Origin: Sipunculus nudus
Lineage: Eukaryota; Annelida; Sipuncula; Golfingiida; Sipunculidae
Reading direction: 5' to 3'
Length of the DNA stretch: 64,000 nt
Assembly: GCA_026874595.1 (NCBI GenBank)
Contig: CM049313.1
Coordinates: forward strand, 11,405,508-11,469,507
Position numbers and translations under genes: made by a program
Part shown: positions 44,818 to 55,742 of the stretch, one piece after another
Position numbering within the stretch: position 1 is the first letter of the stretch
How the letters are laid out: each line of letters begins with the position of its first letter
Notes under the pieces: generated by a model
Seen by the model: the letters and a program-made list of their open reading frames with translations, nothing else
Database searches by the model: none
What the model was told of the DNA's origin: nothing

Positions 44818-45607
44818 TGTTACGGAACCTAATATAAACAGATCACGTGTGCGTGATGAACACAAATTTTGTTATGGAGATAAAAAAAAATCAGATTCTG
44901 TAACACTAGGCAGCGGGAAATTTCAAGGGAAATGAATGAAGAAGTCAGTGTTTTTTTGTTAACAAATAACTATATTTTTATTCCTAAAACAACCTTAACA
45001 ATACAATACATTAAATCAATACAATTATACAGTAAAACAGCGTTATAGCAACAAGTCAATATAATCACACAGAAAGATAATGGTACAGTACCTCGATACC
45101 AACACCATCACAACGATAGGTCCTTTGAATGTAAACTCTCTCAGAGAATAACAGCCCAGTGGAAAGTTCTTGCAACAACACAGAAAGTAAACTGAAGTCC
45201 AAATGTATAAAATCCAGGAGTAAGTTCTTTGAAACTCTGTAATTGCCGCATTCGTCGGATAAGGTCCTGACACACGCTTCTTCGTCCGCTGGTATCTGCT
45301 CTGCTCTCTACCCTCTGGTTCTAAAAGACAGCCCCTGTATATACCTTCACACCCCAAGCCGGGAATTTTCCACTTCTCGAACAGTCTATAAGGACCCTAC
45401 TCAACAGTAAACACGCGTTTCAGGAATTCTCTAGAAAGAACAGCGCTGCGTATCTACACATACCAGGCTCATCATGTGACCCACGACCAGGCGTGAAAAC
45501 CCAGGGCTCACATGACAACAAGAGTTCAACCAGCACGGATAAAACATAAAATGTAAAAACAACATGAGTTACGCCCGTGTCACACAATAAAAAGAGCACC
45601 TGTTACA
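44818..45607 (-). mobile_element. solo LTR, 790 bp, of the Gmr1-like element
   Basis: On the minus strand it starts TGTAACAGGTGCTCTTTTTA and ends GGTTCCGTAACA. It matches the LTR at 19528-20668 through most of its length without the internal duplication. It has TATA-like GGTATATACAGGGGC, AATAAAAATATAG and GTGTTACAGAATCTGATT near the 3' end. ATAC on each side shows a single insertion later reduced by LTR-LTR recombination. The 104-codon frame inside is not a gene. Confidence 0.9.
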
Positions 45608-45611
45608 ATAC
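45608..45611. repeat. 4-bp target-site duplication ATAC, right
   Basis: Identical to 44814-44817. Confidence 0.8.
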
Positions 45612-45693
45612 ACACACAGTTTTATGGAGAATTAAATGCAATTTCACATGAAAATATATAGCATTTATATAATGACAACAATTCTCATGATTC

Positions 45694-45968
45694 GGCCAAA
45701 AAAGGTCTGGTTCTCAGGCATTTTTTTTTCAAAAATCAGTGCCGGCGGGCAATTTTTTTAACCTTTTATTGTATGTTTCGATCATATGATCAGGGGAAAG
45801 CATGATAATAACAAAATTTGTTTGCTAATCAGATAAAAATACTACATAACAAAGTAAATCAAAATTGTATTCATTTACCTTCTTGAAAGATGGAAATCAA
45901 AATAAAAATATTTGATGCGGGGGTTAAAATTGACGCGGGCGGTGCCTGAGGACCATACTTTTTTTGCC
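45694..45968. mobile_element. PIF/Harbinger-like MITE, copy A (275 bp)
   Basis: Left end GGCCAAAAAAGGTCTGGTTC then TCAGGCA; right end reverse-complemented GGCAAAAAAAGTATGGTCCT then CAGGCA. The interior aligns in reverse orientation with 49720-50076 (ACCTTTTATTGTATGTTT, ATAATAACA, AAATTGTATT blocks). The 3-bp flanks are TTC and TTT, so the duplication is imperfect here. Confidence 0.65.
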
Positions 45969-46053
45969 TTTTCTCGATTTCTTTTTCTTTTCAAAGTGCT
46001 TTCCTTAGAGATAATTATATTATACTGAGACTCGAGTTCCAAGAGACTCGGAC

Positions 46054-47868
46054 ATGGAGGTCGTTGCCTTGGACTCGAACCTCATGGCCTTGGACTCGAT
46101 CCTCATGGACTTGGACTCGAATCTCATGGCCTTGGACTCGACCCTCATTGCCATGAACTCGAACCTCATGGCCTTGGACTCGAGCCTCATTGCCTTGGAC
46201 TTGAACTTCATGGCCTTGGACTCGAACCTCATGACCTTGGACTCGAGCCTCATGGCCTTGGACTCGAGCCTCATTGCCTTGGACTCGAACATCATGGCCT
46301 TGGACTGGAATTTCATTGCCTTGGACTCGAACATCATGGCCATGGACTCGAACCTCATGGCTTTGGACTCGAGCCTCATGGCCTTGGACTCGAACATCAT
46401 GGCCTTGGACTCGAACCTCATGGCCTACGACTCGAACCTCATGGCCTTGAACTCGATCCTCATGGACTTGGACTCGAATCTCATGGCCTTGGACTCGACC
46501 CTCATTGCCTTAACACTCAAAGATCATGGCCTTGGACTCGACCCTTATGGTCTTGGACTCGACCCTCATTGCCTTGAACTCGAACCTCATGGCCTTGGAC
46601 TCGAGCCTCATTGCCTTGGACTTGAACTTCATGGCCTTGGACTCGAACCTCATGACCTTGGACTCGAGCCTCATGGCCTTGGACTCGAGCCTCATTGCCT
46701 TGGACTCGAACATCATGGCCTTGAACTCGAACGTCTTGGCCTTGGACTCGAGCCTCATTGCCTTGGACTTGAACATCATGGCCTTGGACTGGAATTTCAT
46801 TGCCTTGGACTCGAACATCATGGCCATGGACTCGAACCTCATGGCTTTGGACTCGAACGTCTTGGCCTTGGACTCGAGCCTCATTGCCTTGGACTTGAAC
46901 ATCATGGCCTTGGACTGGAATCTCATTGCCTTGGACTCGAACATCATGGCCTTGGACTCGAACCTCATGGCTTTGGACTCGAGCCTCATAGCCTTGGACT
47001 CGAACATCATGGCCTTGGACTCGAACCTCATGGCCTACGACTCGAACCTCATGGCCTTGAACTCGAACGTCTTGGCCTTGGACTCGAGCTTCATTGCCTT
47101 GGACTTGAACATCATGGCCTTGGACTGGAATCTCATTGCCTTGGACTCGAACATCATGGCATTGGACTCGAACCTCATGGCTTTGGACTCGAGCCTCATG
47201 GCCTTGGACTCGAACATCATGGCCTTGGACTCGAACCTCATGGCCTACGACTTGAACATCATGGCCTTGAACTCGAACGTCTTGGCCTTGGACTCGAGCC
47301 TCATTGCCTTGGACTTTAACATCATGGCCTTGGACTCGAACTTCATGGCCTACGACTCGAACCTCATGGCCTTGAACTCGAACGTCTTGGCCTTGGACTC
47401 GAGCCTCATTGCCTTGGACTTGAACATCATGGCCTTGGACTGGAATCTCATTGCCTTGGACTCGAACATCATGGCCTTGGACTCGAACCTCATGGCTTTG
47501 GACTCGAGCCTCATGGCCTTGGACTCGAACATCATGGCCTTGGACTCGAACCTCATGGCCTACGACTCGAACCTCATGGCCTTGGACTCGAGCCTCATGG
47601 CCTTGGACTTGAACTTAATGACCTTGGACTCGAACCTCATTGCCTTGGACTCGAGCCTCATGGCCTTGGACTCGATCCTCATTGCCTCGGGCTCGAACAT
47701 TATGGCCTTGGACTTGAACCTAATGGCCTTGGACTCGAACCTCACTGGCTTGGACTCGAGCCTCATGGCCTTGGACTCGAATTTCATGGCCTTGGACTCG
47801 AACCTCATGGCCATGGACTTGAACCTCATTGCCTTGGACTCGAACCTCATGGCTTGGACTCATAGGTT
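46054..47868 (+). repeat. 21-bp minisatellite with 210-bp higher-order repeat
   Basis: About 86 units of the form GCCTTGGACTCGAACCTCAT+G run without gaps, except one phase break near 46506-46526. Variants (TCGAGC, TTGAAC, TGGAAT, TACGACTCG, AACGTCTTGG) recur in fixed order. The AACGTCTTGG variant occurs at 46731, 46857, 47067, 47277 and 47382, i.e. 126, 210, 210 and 105 bp apart, all multiples of 21. A 10-unit, 210-bp higher-order repeat is therefore present, with 6- and 5-unit deletions. Because 21 is a multiple of 3 and the unit lacks stops in five of six frames, frames of 421 and 449 codons ((ALDSNLM)n and (LGLEPHG)n) and minus frames ((MRFESKA)n) arise automatically. I do not call a gene. 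Confidence 0.95.
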
Positions 47869-47875
47869 TATCTAA

Positions 47876-48532
47876 AATATATCTGATTATAAATCATGAC
47901 TTTGCTTGTTGTATGCTTATAGGAAGACAGTTGTAACACACGCACATATGCACACAAGAACGTGTGTCTTCATGCGGTTAAGTCATGTTATCGACTACGC
48001 ACTTCATTTTGTAAAACATTTATTAGTTCATCGTATTTAAATTACACCAATGTGTGTGCAGAACCCGCTGTGTGTATTTTTAAGGTGCATAGAAAGTTAT
48101 TAAACTAATATAAGTGTTAATATATAGTGTTTTTTTGTTCTAGTGGCATATGTATTTATGCAATAACTATTCATTTTCATTTGAAATTTAAAATGTTTAA
48201 ATGCTTCACGATATTAAGCGACTTATGGCAGCAAACCACGTTCAAGTTGGCTTATGTAAAACTACATGATTTTTTTTTCTTCTGTCACGTTTTTAATATT
48301 GAACATAATGATCCCTCAATGACGTAATCTGGTTCACCGAGAATGTTGTGTTGGACAATGTCTTATCTTGTAAAACCTGTCGCAAAACAATGTAATATTT
48401 AATTAGACAGCTTATTTTCTCACGACATGTTGACTGAAGTGAGGGGGCAAGGATATCTCACAACGGATTTGTTTTGTTTACTGGTTACCCGTTTATACCT
48501 ATATATAATAAAATACATCGTCAGCTGTAATC
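47876..48532. other. no recognisable feature
   Basis: AT-rich; nothing recognised. Confidence 0.5.
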
Positions 48533-48540
48533 GTCCCAAA

Positions 48541-48935
48541 CAGGGACGTCAATACAGGGGGGATCGGTGGTATATACCCCCCTCACTTTTTAGCAAGGGG
48601 GGGGGGGTGTCAATGTAATCATCCTCCTGCTATTCAGAGAATACTATTTATTTTAATGGAAATGAAACATATAAATAATCAGAATTACAGACTTTGGTTA
48701 TATCTCTGAGTTTATTCTGATATATTAGATATTTAGACCTGGTTTAGAAGTAACCTATACCGGAAACAAAATACCTTATTTAAACTAAAACTTAATTGTA
48801 ATTTATTTGAAATAGGTCACGCCGACATTAAAGGTATATATATATATATGCACACACATAAAACAGTTGTACCAACTTTAATTACCCTTTCACTCCAAGT
48901 ATCCCCTCCCTCTTGAAGATAGATTGATGCCCCTG
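48541..48935. mobile_element. hAT-type MITE, 395 bp, with near-perfect 8-bp TSD
   Basis: Left end CAGGGACGTCAAT, right end reverse-complemented CAGGGGCATCAAT. The flanks are GTCCCAAA (48533-48540) and GTCCCAAG (48936-48943), seven of eight identical, again with T at position 2 and A at position 7. The left part with CCCCCCTCACTTTTTAGCAA and ATTCAGAGAATA matches, inverted, about 2250-2350 of the first MITE. The interior otherwise differs. Confidence 0.8.
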
Positions 48936-48943
48936 GTCCCAAG

Positions 48944-49716
48944 GGCGGACAAAGCACATTCCTAAGGGGGTTGGGGATACATCCTTGGCCATGTGTACAA
49001 GTGTATTTACTGAGAATGCCAGCAGACTTTATTCATAACTATCGGTTACAGGTATAGGGAAATTAACGGTACTTTTGGGGTTTTAAATGTGATTTTATTT
49101 AATATATTTCATTATTGTAGGTTGAAATAATGGGCTGGTTGAGATAGTGGGCCCTGCCTTCATTCAGCTCGTGATTTAAGAACAGGCGCTTGTGAAGTCG
49201 TGAAGTAAATAAAATTAATAGGTTTGAATCAAATATTTCATTCTCTATTTATGCTGTTATGCTGTATTATGCAAACAGAACATTTCATAATAATAGCAAA
49301 CCCGATGGTTATGCACTGTGTGGGACAAACCATGGATTGAGGATGGATACGAAATCACGTAAGGCATTATTCATGTGGTCGGAAACAGTTACATCTATAC
49401 TGACATCACAAGGTTGGGTGCAAGTACTCAGCATAATTGGTAAACATTTGCTCCCCGGAAACAATACATTCTGATTATCTATCACGTGACCCAGAGGCAC
49501 CAAACCAACAACACCACTTGTTGTAATGAAAGATTTATTATCGCTCATTGTCCCGACGGGATTACTGATTGTTGTTGTGCGTGATGTCTTGTCCAATCAG
49601 AATGATTCCCTCTCACTTCTGCTGCCCACGCAAGACTGAAACATACACCCACACCAGACGGCAGTCACGTGCTCTCAGCGCTCCAAGGAAACACTGGTAA
49701 AACAAATTAGTCAAAC
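48944..49716. other. unrecognised stretch with overlapping 71- and 95-codon frames
   Basis: A plus frame at 49259-49474 and a minus frame at 49309-49596 overlap. Composition is less AT-biased than the surroundings, but neither translation resembles a family I know and no splice context stands out. Confidence 0.3.
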
Positions 49717-49719
49717 TAA

Positions 49720-50076
49720 GGCCAACAACAATAAAAGGTATGGTTCTCAGGCGCCGCGTGCTTCAATTTTTACCACCCCCCCCCCCCCCCAACCTAGATT
49801 GTTTTTTTTTTTTTCATTAGAAACTTTTCAGTTCATAGATACTGCCGCTCGGACATTTTTTGCAAGAAGATAAAATAATACAATTTTGATAAGATTTCCT
49901 TTTTTATGTGGTACTTTTATCTGTAAAGCAAAAAAAAAGTCTGTTATTATTATGCTTATCCATGATCATATTATCTTTTCATCAAAACATACAAAAAAGG
50001 TTAAAAGAAAATAATCGCCTGCCTGCATGGATTTCTGAAAAAAGTGCCTGAGAACCAAACCTGTTTTTTTTTGGCC
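49720..50076. mobile_element. PIF/Harbinger-like MITE, copy B (357 bp), TAA TSD
   Basis: Left end GGCCAACAACAATAAAAGGT then ATGGTTCTCAGGC; right end reverse-complemented GGCCAAAAAAAAACAGGTTT then GGTTCTCAGGC. TAA flanks both ends (49717-49719 and 50077-50079). GGCC termini with a TWA duplication are the signature of PIF/Harbinger elements. It is non-coding, hence non-autonomous. It contains a C16 run. Confidence 0.75.
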
Positions 50077-50980
50077 TAAAACATCCGAGTGACAAAAGAT
50101 GGCGTTGCTTCACACGGCCTCACCGACAACAATGTGCAATCAACAACCACGGGTCACATGGGTTTGACAAAATGGGCACATTGTCAACTGATAGCTTGTT
50201 GATAAACCAGCTCTTCCGTCCGTCACAGCGACGTTAAAGCTTTTTTCTTGCCGGAAATAACCACATTTCATTAAACTTTACCAAGAGTAAGCCGGAAATC
50301 ACACAACTTAAAGGCTAACTCCATATAAGCAGCGTTGGTGTTTTTTTTTTTTGCCCTGGAGACTCTTTGCATAGAGAGGTAATAGAAAACGATAAAATGT
50401 AAATCCGATAAAATGTAAATTGACAAAAAATCGCAAAAGATCGAATAATAACAGTAAAACTTATCCATTCAGTGGAGGAAATTATTATTTTTTTTTTGGC
50501 CTAAGATATCCAAATGACAAAAGATGGTGTTGTTTCACACAGCCTCACCGACAACAATGCGCAATCCACAACCAAGGGGCACAGGGGTTTAACAAAATGT
50601 ACACATTGTCTGTCTACTAACAGCTTGTTGATAGACCAGCTATTGCATCCGTCACAGCGACTTTATATCACTTTCTTGTCGGAATTAACTACACTTCATT
50701 GAACATTACCCAGAATAAGCCAGAAATCACACAAAAAAAAAATCTACACATAAGGCAGGTAAATAGCTGACTGTAAGTACATGACGGGAACTATCACGCA
50801 GTAACGTATCCAGCAATGCATAGTATTAGCTAACTGCATATGGGCGGCGTTGGTGTTTATTTCGGGGACCCTTTCCATAGAAAGGTAATAAAAAAATGAT
50901 AAAAATCCGGCACTTTACAAAAATCGCAAAATATCGAATATTAACAGATTAACTTTTCCATTCAGTGGCAGAAATTATCA
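50064..50980 (+). repeat. tandem duplication, about 425-bp unit
   Basis: TTTTTTTTGGCCTAAAACAT at 50064 and TTTTTTTGGCCTAAGATAT at 50490 open two copies. Shared blocks include GACAAAAGATGG, CCTCACCGACAACAATG, GATAGCTTGTTGATA-like words, CCGGAAATCACACAA-like words and CCATTCAGTGG. The second copy is longer, with extra sequence at about 50737-50830. Each copy starts with the right terminus of the Harbinger-like MITE. Confidence 0.85.
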
Positions 50981-51829
50981 ATATATTGGAATGGTCAAGA
51001 AATTTCCCAATAAATTCGGGTTTAAGGGCACAAACCGTACTCACTTTAAAAGTTTAAATTAGTTGACACTTGTTCTTTAACTTGGGACAACTCGAGGTGG
51101 CACGTTTGACACATATGACGTAACATGGAGGGTTGGGGGGGGGGGGGTATATGATCAAATGTGTTTACGTACTTATATTTTTATAACCGAGTTATCAAAG
51201 TTTAATTGTCAACCTGAATGTCTCCAGTTCAAAAGTTTTTTTTTCTAATCCCTCTCATCGATTAGATTTTGATGTGAATCCAGCATCGTCTCCGGATTTA
51301 TGAGCGTCATCAAGGAATATTCACAAATGTACGGTTACTTGTGCTGGGCCAGAATCTAGTGAATGCAAAGGTCTAGCCTAATTGTTGCCCGGCCACCTGT
51401 TTTGTTCACGGTCGAGCGCCAAGCACCTTGGAGTAACGCTGTCCAGTGTGTTTGCATAGCTTTATGAAACTTGTGCTCAAATGGCGGGGGCATGTTTCCA
51501 TTGGGATGCAGATTTCTAGTTTATATTCTATTTATTTCACATGGATTGTATGTTATTTGCATCTCATAAAAGATATGATAAAAAGATATTTAACTTAGAA
51601 AAAGAACCGAATAAAGCACATGATCAGTGTAAGTAACTAAATCACAAGAGGATAAAATGAAGTGGGAAAGTGCCGAATAACCACAAGATATTCATATAGG
51701 AAAAGTCTGTGGGTGCTTTTGAAAGATGTCGAACAAAATGGAATACAGACAGGGATAAACAAATAAAATATTAGAAACAAATAATTAGAAAAAATAGAAA
51801 CTGTACAAACACAATGCGGGTATTATTAA
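50981..51829. other. unrecognised stretch with one dispersed-repeat copy
   Basis: 51465-51525 (ATGAAACTTGTGCTCAAATG, GGATGCAGATTTCTAG) matches 24205-24275. A G13 run lies at 51134-51147. Nothing else recognised. Confidence 0.45.
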
Positions 51830-51837
51830 GGTGTCTG
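51830..51837. repeat. 8-bp target-site duplication GGTGTCTG, left
   Basis: Identical to 55735-55742 and abutting the GGTAATCGTGCA terminus. Confidence 0.85.
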
Positions 51838-52540
51838 GGTAATCGTGCAATACAACGGACCCATCTTACATGGTCTCACAAAGAAGTGTGACCACATTTC
51901 AATGAAAAAACTGTTTCATGTAAAAGTTGAAGATCCGGCGTATCTAATGATACAACATTTTTGTATGTTTGATATAAATATATTTTGCCACAAACTGTCG
52001 AAAAAGGGTAGTTTGCTGCAAATACCCATAATGACGTCGTGTCAAAGACGTTCTCAGCCGACGTCATGAATCCACAGTACTGTACGTGCATACCATGTTA
52101 AACAAAAGGATGATGTCTAACAAAAATAACAGTCAATATATCTTTTTATGCATAGATAGAGAGACAATTTTACCTCTAAATATCCATATTTCCCAAGATT
52201 TAATAAAAGTTGACGACGTCGTGCCGCCAAAAACATAAACATGCAACTGTCGTCTGTGAATGTATTCGACTGATCACGTTAACTCTTGCTCTATTCAGCT
52301 TTGTCTCTATGTACGTTTTATATGTCAAATAAATATAAATTGTGTTATAAACAGTCATTTTTGTGGACAGAGTATAAAGACTACATTATAGACATGTCAT
52401 TTATCTTATTTATTTTTTTTTGTCCTGTTAGACTACTTTATGTAAGGACAATCAGATGGGAACATCCCCTCCCCATGAGTAACAGACCGGCAGCCCTTAA
52501 AATCGAGACGAACGCGGGAGAAACATGGGACCATGTTGTG
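51838..52540 (+). repeat. left inverted arm of the foldback element
   Basis: Pairs with 55256-55734 in reverse orientation. About 200 bp near 52270-52480 are unmatched. Small frames across it are not supported as genes. Confidence 0.8.
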
Positions 52541-52926
52541 CATATCATCCATATGTGACCACATTTTATAATATTATATATATAATACAAACTTATATGG
52601 CTGGTCAAATAAAATGTGGTCACACCTTAGTTTTGTTAATATTTATTGGTAATAAATGTGGTCACGCCATATGTGACCATATTTTATAATATTATATATA
52701 TAATACAAACATATATGGCTGTTCAAATAAAATGTGGTCACACCTTATTTTTGTCAATATTTATTGTAAAAAATGTGGTCACACCATATGTGACCACATT
52801 CTAAAATATTATTTATTTATTACAAACTTATATGGCTTGTCAAATAAAATGTGGTCACACCTTATTTTTGTTAATATTTATTGTAAAAAATGTGGTCACA
52901 CTATGTGACCACATTTTATAATATAT

Positions 52927-52991
<65 letters not shown>

Positions 52992-53105
52992 CAAACTTAT
53001 ATGGCAGGTCAAATAAAATGTGGTCACACATTATTTTTGTTAATATTTATTGGTAATAAATGTGGTCACACCATGTGACCACATTTTATAATATATATTA
53101 TATAA

Positions 53106-53149
<44 letters not shown>

Positions 53150-53936
53150 CAAACTTATATGGCCGGTCAAAATGTGGACACACCTTATATGGCTGGTCAA
53201 GTAAAATGTGGTCACAACTTATTTTTGGCAAAATTTATTTTTTTAAAATGGGGTCACACAATATGTGACCACATTTTATAATATATATATTAACAAATAT
53301 TAGGTGTGACCACATTTTATTTGACAAGCCATATAAGTTTGTAATAAATATATAATTTTATAAAATATGGTCACATATGGCGTGACCACATTTTTCACCA
53401 AAGAATATTGACAAAAATTCTGTAAATATTTATTGATAATAAATGTGGTCACACCATGTGACCACATTTTATAATATATATTATATATATAAAAATTGTC
53501 AAATAAAATGTGGTTACACTTTATTTTTGGTAATAATTATTGGTAAAAAATGTGATCGCACCTTATGTGACCACATTTTATAATATTCTATATATAATAC
53601 AAACTTATATGGCCGGTCAAAATATGTTGGTCACACCTTATTTTTGTCAATATTCTTTGGTGAAAAATGTGGTCACACCATTTGTGACCACATTTTATAA
53701 TATTCTATATATAATACAAACTTATATGGCTGGTCAAGTAAAATGTGGTCACAACTTATTTTTGGCAAAGTTTATTGAAAAAAAATGTGGTCACACCATA
53801 TGTGACCCATTCTAAAAATTATATATTTATTACAAACCTATATGGCTTGTCAAATAAAATGTGGTCACACCTAATATTTGTTAATTTTTATTGTAAAAAA
53901 TGTGGTCACACTATGTGACCACATTTTATAATATAT

Positions 53937-53987
<51 letters not shown>

Positions 53988-54648
53988 TATATATATATAT
54001 AATACAAACTTATATGGCTTGTCAAATAAAATGTGGTTACACTTTATTTTTGTTAATAATTATTGGTAAAAAATGTGATCGCACCTTATGTGACCACATT
54101 TTATAATATTCTATATATAATACAAACTTATATGGCTGGTCAAATAAAATATGGTCACACCTTATCTTTGTCAATATTTATTGTGAAAAATGAGGTCACA
54201 CCATATGTGATAACATTTTATAATATTATATATATAATACAGACTCATTAGGCTGGTCAAATAAAATGTGGTCACACCTTATTTTTGTCAATATTCTTTG
54301 GTGAAAAATGTGGTTACACCATATGTGACCACATTTTATAATATTCTATATATAATACAAACTTATATGGCTGGTCAAGTAAAATGTGGTCACAACTTAT
54401 TTTTGGCAAAGTTTATTGAAAAAAAATGTGGTCACACCATATGTGACCACATTTTATAATATTCTATATATAATACAAACTTATATGGCTGGTCAAGTAA
54501 AATGTGGTCACAACTTATTTTTGGCAAAGTTTATATATATATATAATCCAAACTTATATGGCTTGTCAAATAAAATGTGGTCACACCTTATTTTTGTTAA
54601 TATTTATTGGTAAAAAATGTGGTCACACCATGTGACCACATTTTATAA

Positions 54649-54702
<54 letters not shown>

Positions 54703-55085
54703 CAAACTTATATGGCCGGTCAAAATGTGGTCACACCTTATTTTTGTTAATATTCTTTGGTGAAAAATGTGGTCACATAATTTGTGACCACATTTTATAA
54801 TATTCTATATATAATACAAACTTATATGGCTGGTCAAGTAAAATGTGGTCACACCTTATTTTTGGCAAAATTTATTTTTAAAAATGTGGTCACACCATAT
54901 GTGACCACATTTTATAATATTGTATATATAATACAAACTTATATGGCTGGTCAAATAAAATGTGGTCACAACTTATTTTTTTATTGGTTAAAATTTGGTC
55001 TCTTGGTTTAAAAAAATTCAGGATTAAATTTAGAAAAAAATAAGGGATATGATGATGTAAGAATATATTTAAATGTGGTCACAAC
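52541..55085 (+). repeat. palindromic minisatellite, about 120-bp units, TGTGGTCACA motif
   Basis: About 18 units contain AATACAAACTTATATGGCYG, GTCAAATAAAATGTGGTCAC, CTTATTTTTGTTAATATTTA and the inverted pair AATGTGGTCACA...TGTGACCACATT. Spacing is about 116-124 bp, changed by variable (TA)n tracts (52928-52988, 53112-53146, 53940-53998, 54655-54701). A unit at about 53300-53420 is inverted. The same TGTGACCACATTT word occurs within the arms, suggesting where the core arose. Confidence 0.9.
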
Positions 55086-55255
55086 ACCTTTTTTTACTAT
55101 TTCCAACTACTGAATGTGGTCACACAAATTATAAAAAAGAGATCACACCTTAATAATGTCATTAATTATAACTAATAAATGTTGTCACACTTTAAAATTA
55201 TTTTATTAAAAATAAGGATATTATTATGTTAGTATAACAAAAAAATGTTATAACA

Positions 55256-55734
55256 TAATGCGGACGAACGTGTTTCTCCCGTGTCTCTCTTGATTTTAAG
55301 TGCATGACTTGTCACGTGACACTCGACATTTGTTTACGTTCTGGCGGCAGGGCGTCGTCACCTTGAACGTACATCAAGTGAAATGTGGATAAAAAGAGGT
55401 TAAAAAGTATAAACATATATGGGTAATATTATATATTGACTGTAAATTTTATAAGATATCATCTAAATGTTTAACATGGTATATATGTATATTATTGTGG
55501 ATTCATGACGTCGGCTCAGAACGTCTTTGACACGACGTCATTTTGGGTATTTTCGGCAAACTACCCTTTTTCGACAGTTTGTAGCAAAATAAATATATAA
55601 ATAACATACAAAAATATGATATCATTAGATGCGTCGGATCGTCAACTTTATCATGCAAAAAATATTTTTGTGAAATGTGGTCACACTTTTTTGTGAGAGA
55701 GAGAAATATGGGTCCGTTATTTTGCACGATTACC
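55256..55734 (-). repeat. right inverted arm of the foldback element
   Basis: Reverse complement of the left arm with moderate divergence. A (GA)n patch near 55697 interrupts the match. Confidence 0.8.
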
Positions 55735-55742
55735 GGTGTCTG
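55735..55742. repeat. 8-bp target-site duplication GGTGTCTG, right
   Basis: Identical to 51830-51837. Confidence 0.85.

Larger units (their letters stand above)
51838..55734. mobile_element. foldback-type element, 3.9 kb, long TIRs, palindromic minisatellite core
   Basis: Left terminus GGTAATCGTGCAATACAACG; right terminus reverse-complemented GGTAATCGTGCAAAATAACG. The inverted arms continue through CGGACCCAT, AGTGTGACCACATTTCA, AAAAAGGGTAGTTTG, ATGACGTCGTGTCAAAGACG, ATACCATGTTAAACA, ACAGTCAATATAT and GCCGCCA...CGGGAGAAACA. This gives arms of about 480 bp (right) and 700 bp (left, with an insertion). A perfect 8-bp duplication flanks the whole. The core (about 52541-55085) is a minisatellite. 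No transposase is encoded. Long arms plus a repeat core are features of foldback elements; 8 bp fits hAT, P or Merlin-like integration, but the termini do not let me choose. Confidence 0.85.

Noticed and set aside
46054-47875. Overlapping 421- and 449-codon open frames as repeat-rich genes
   Set aside because: The 21-bp unit has no stop in five of six frames, so long frames are automatic. There is no unique N- or C-terminal sequence, splice site or promoter, and the frame changes at the phase break.
52438-55011. Many 60-91 codon frames with TYMAGQ / CGHT words
   Set aside because: They follow the 120-bp units of the foldback core in either strand.
51838-55734. Helitron with tandem-repeat core, as known in bivalves
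   Set aside because: Helitrons lack target-site duplications and long terminal inverted repeats; this element has a perfect 8-bp duplication and long inverted arms.
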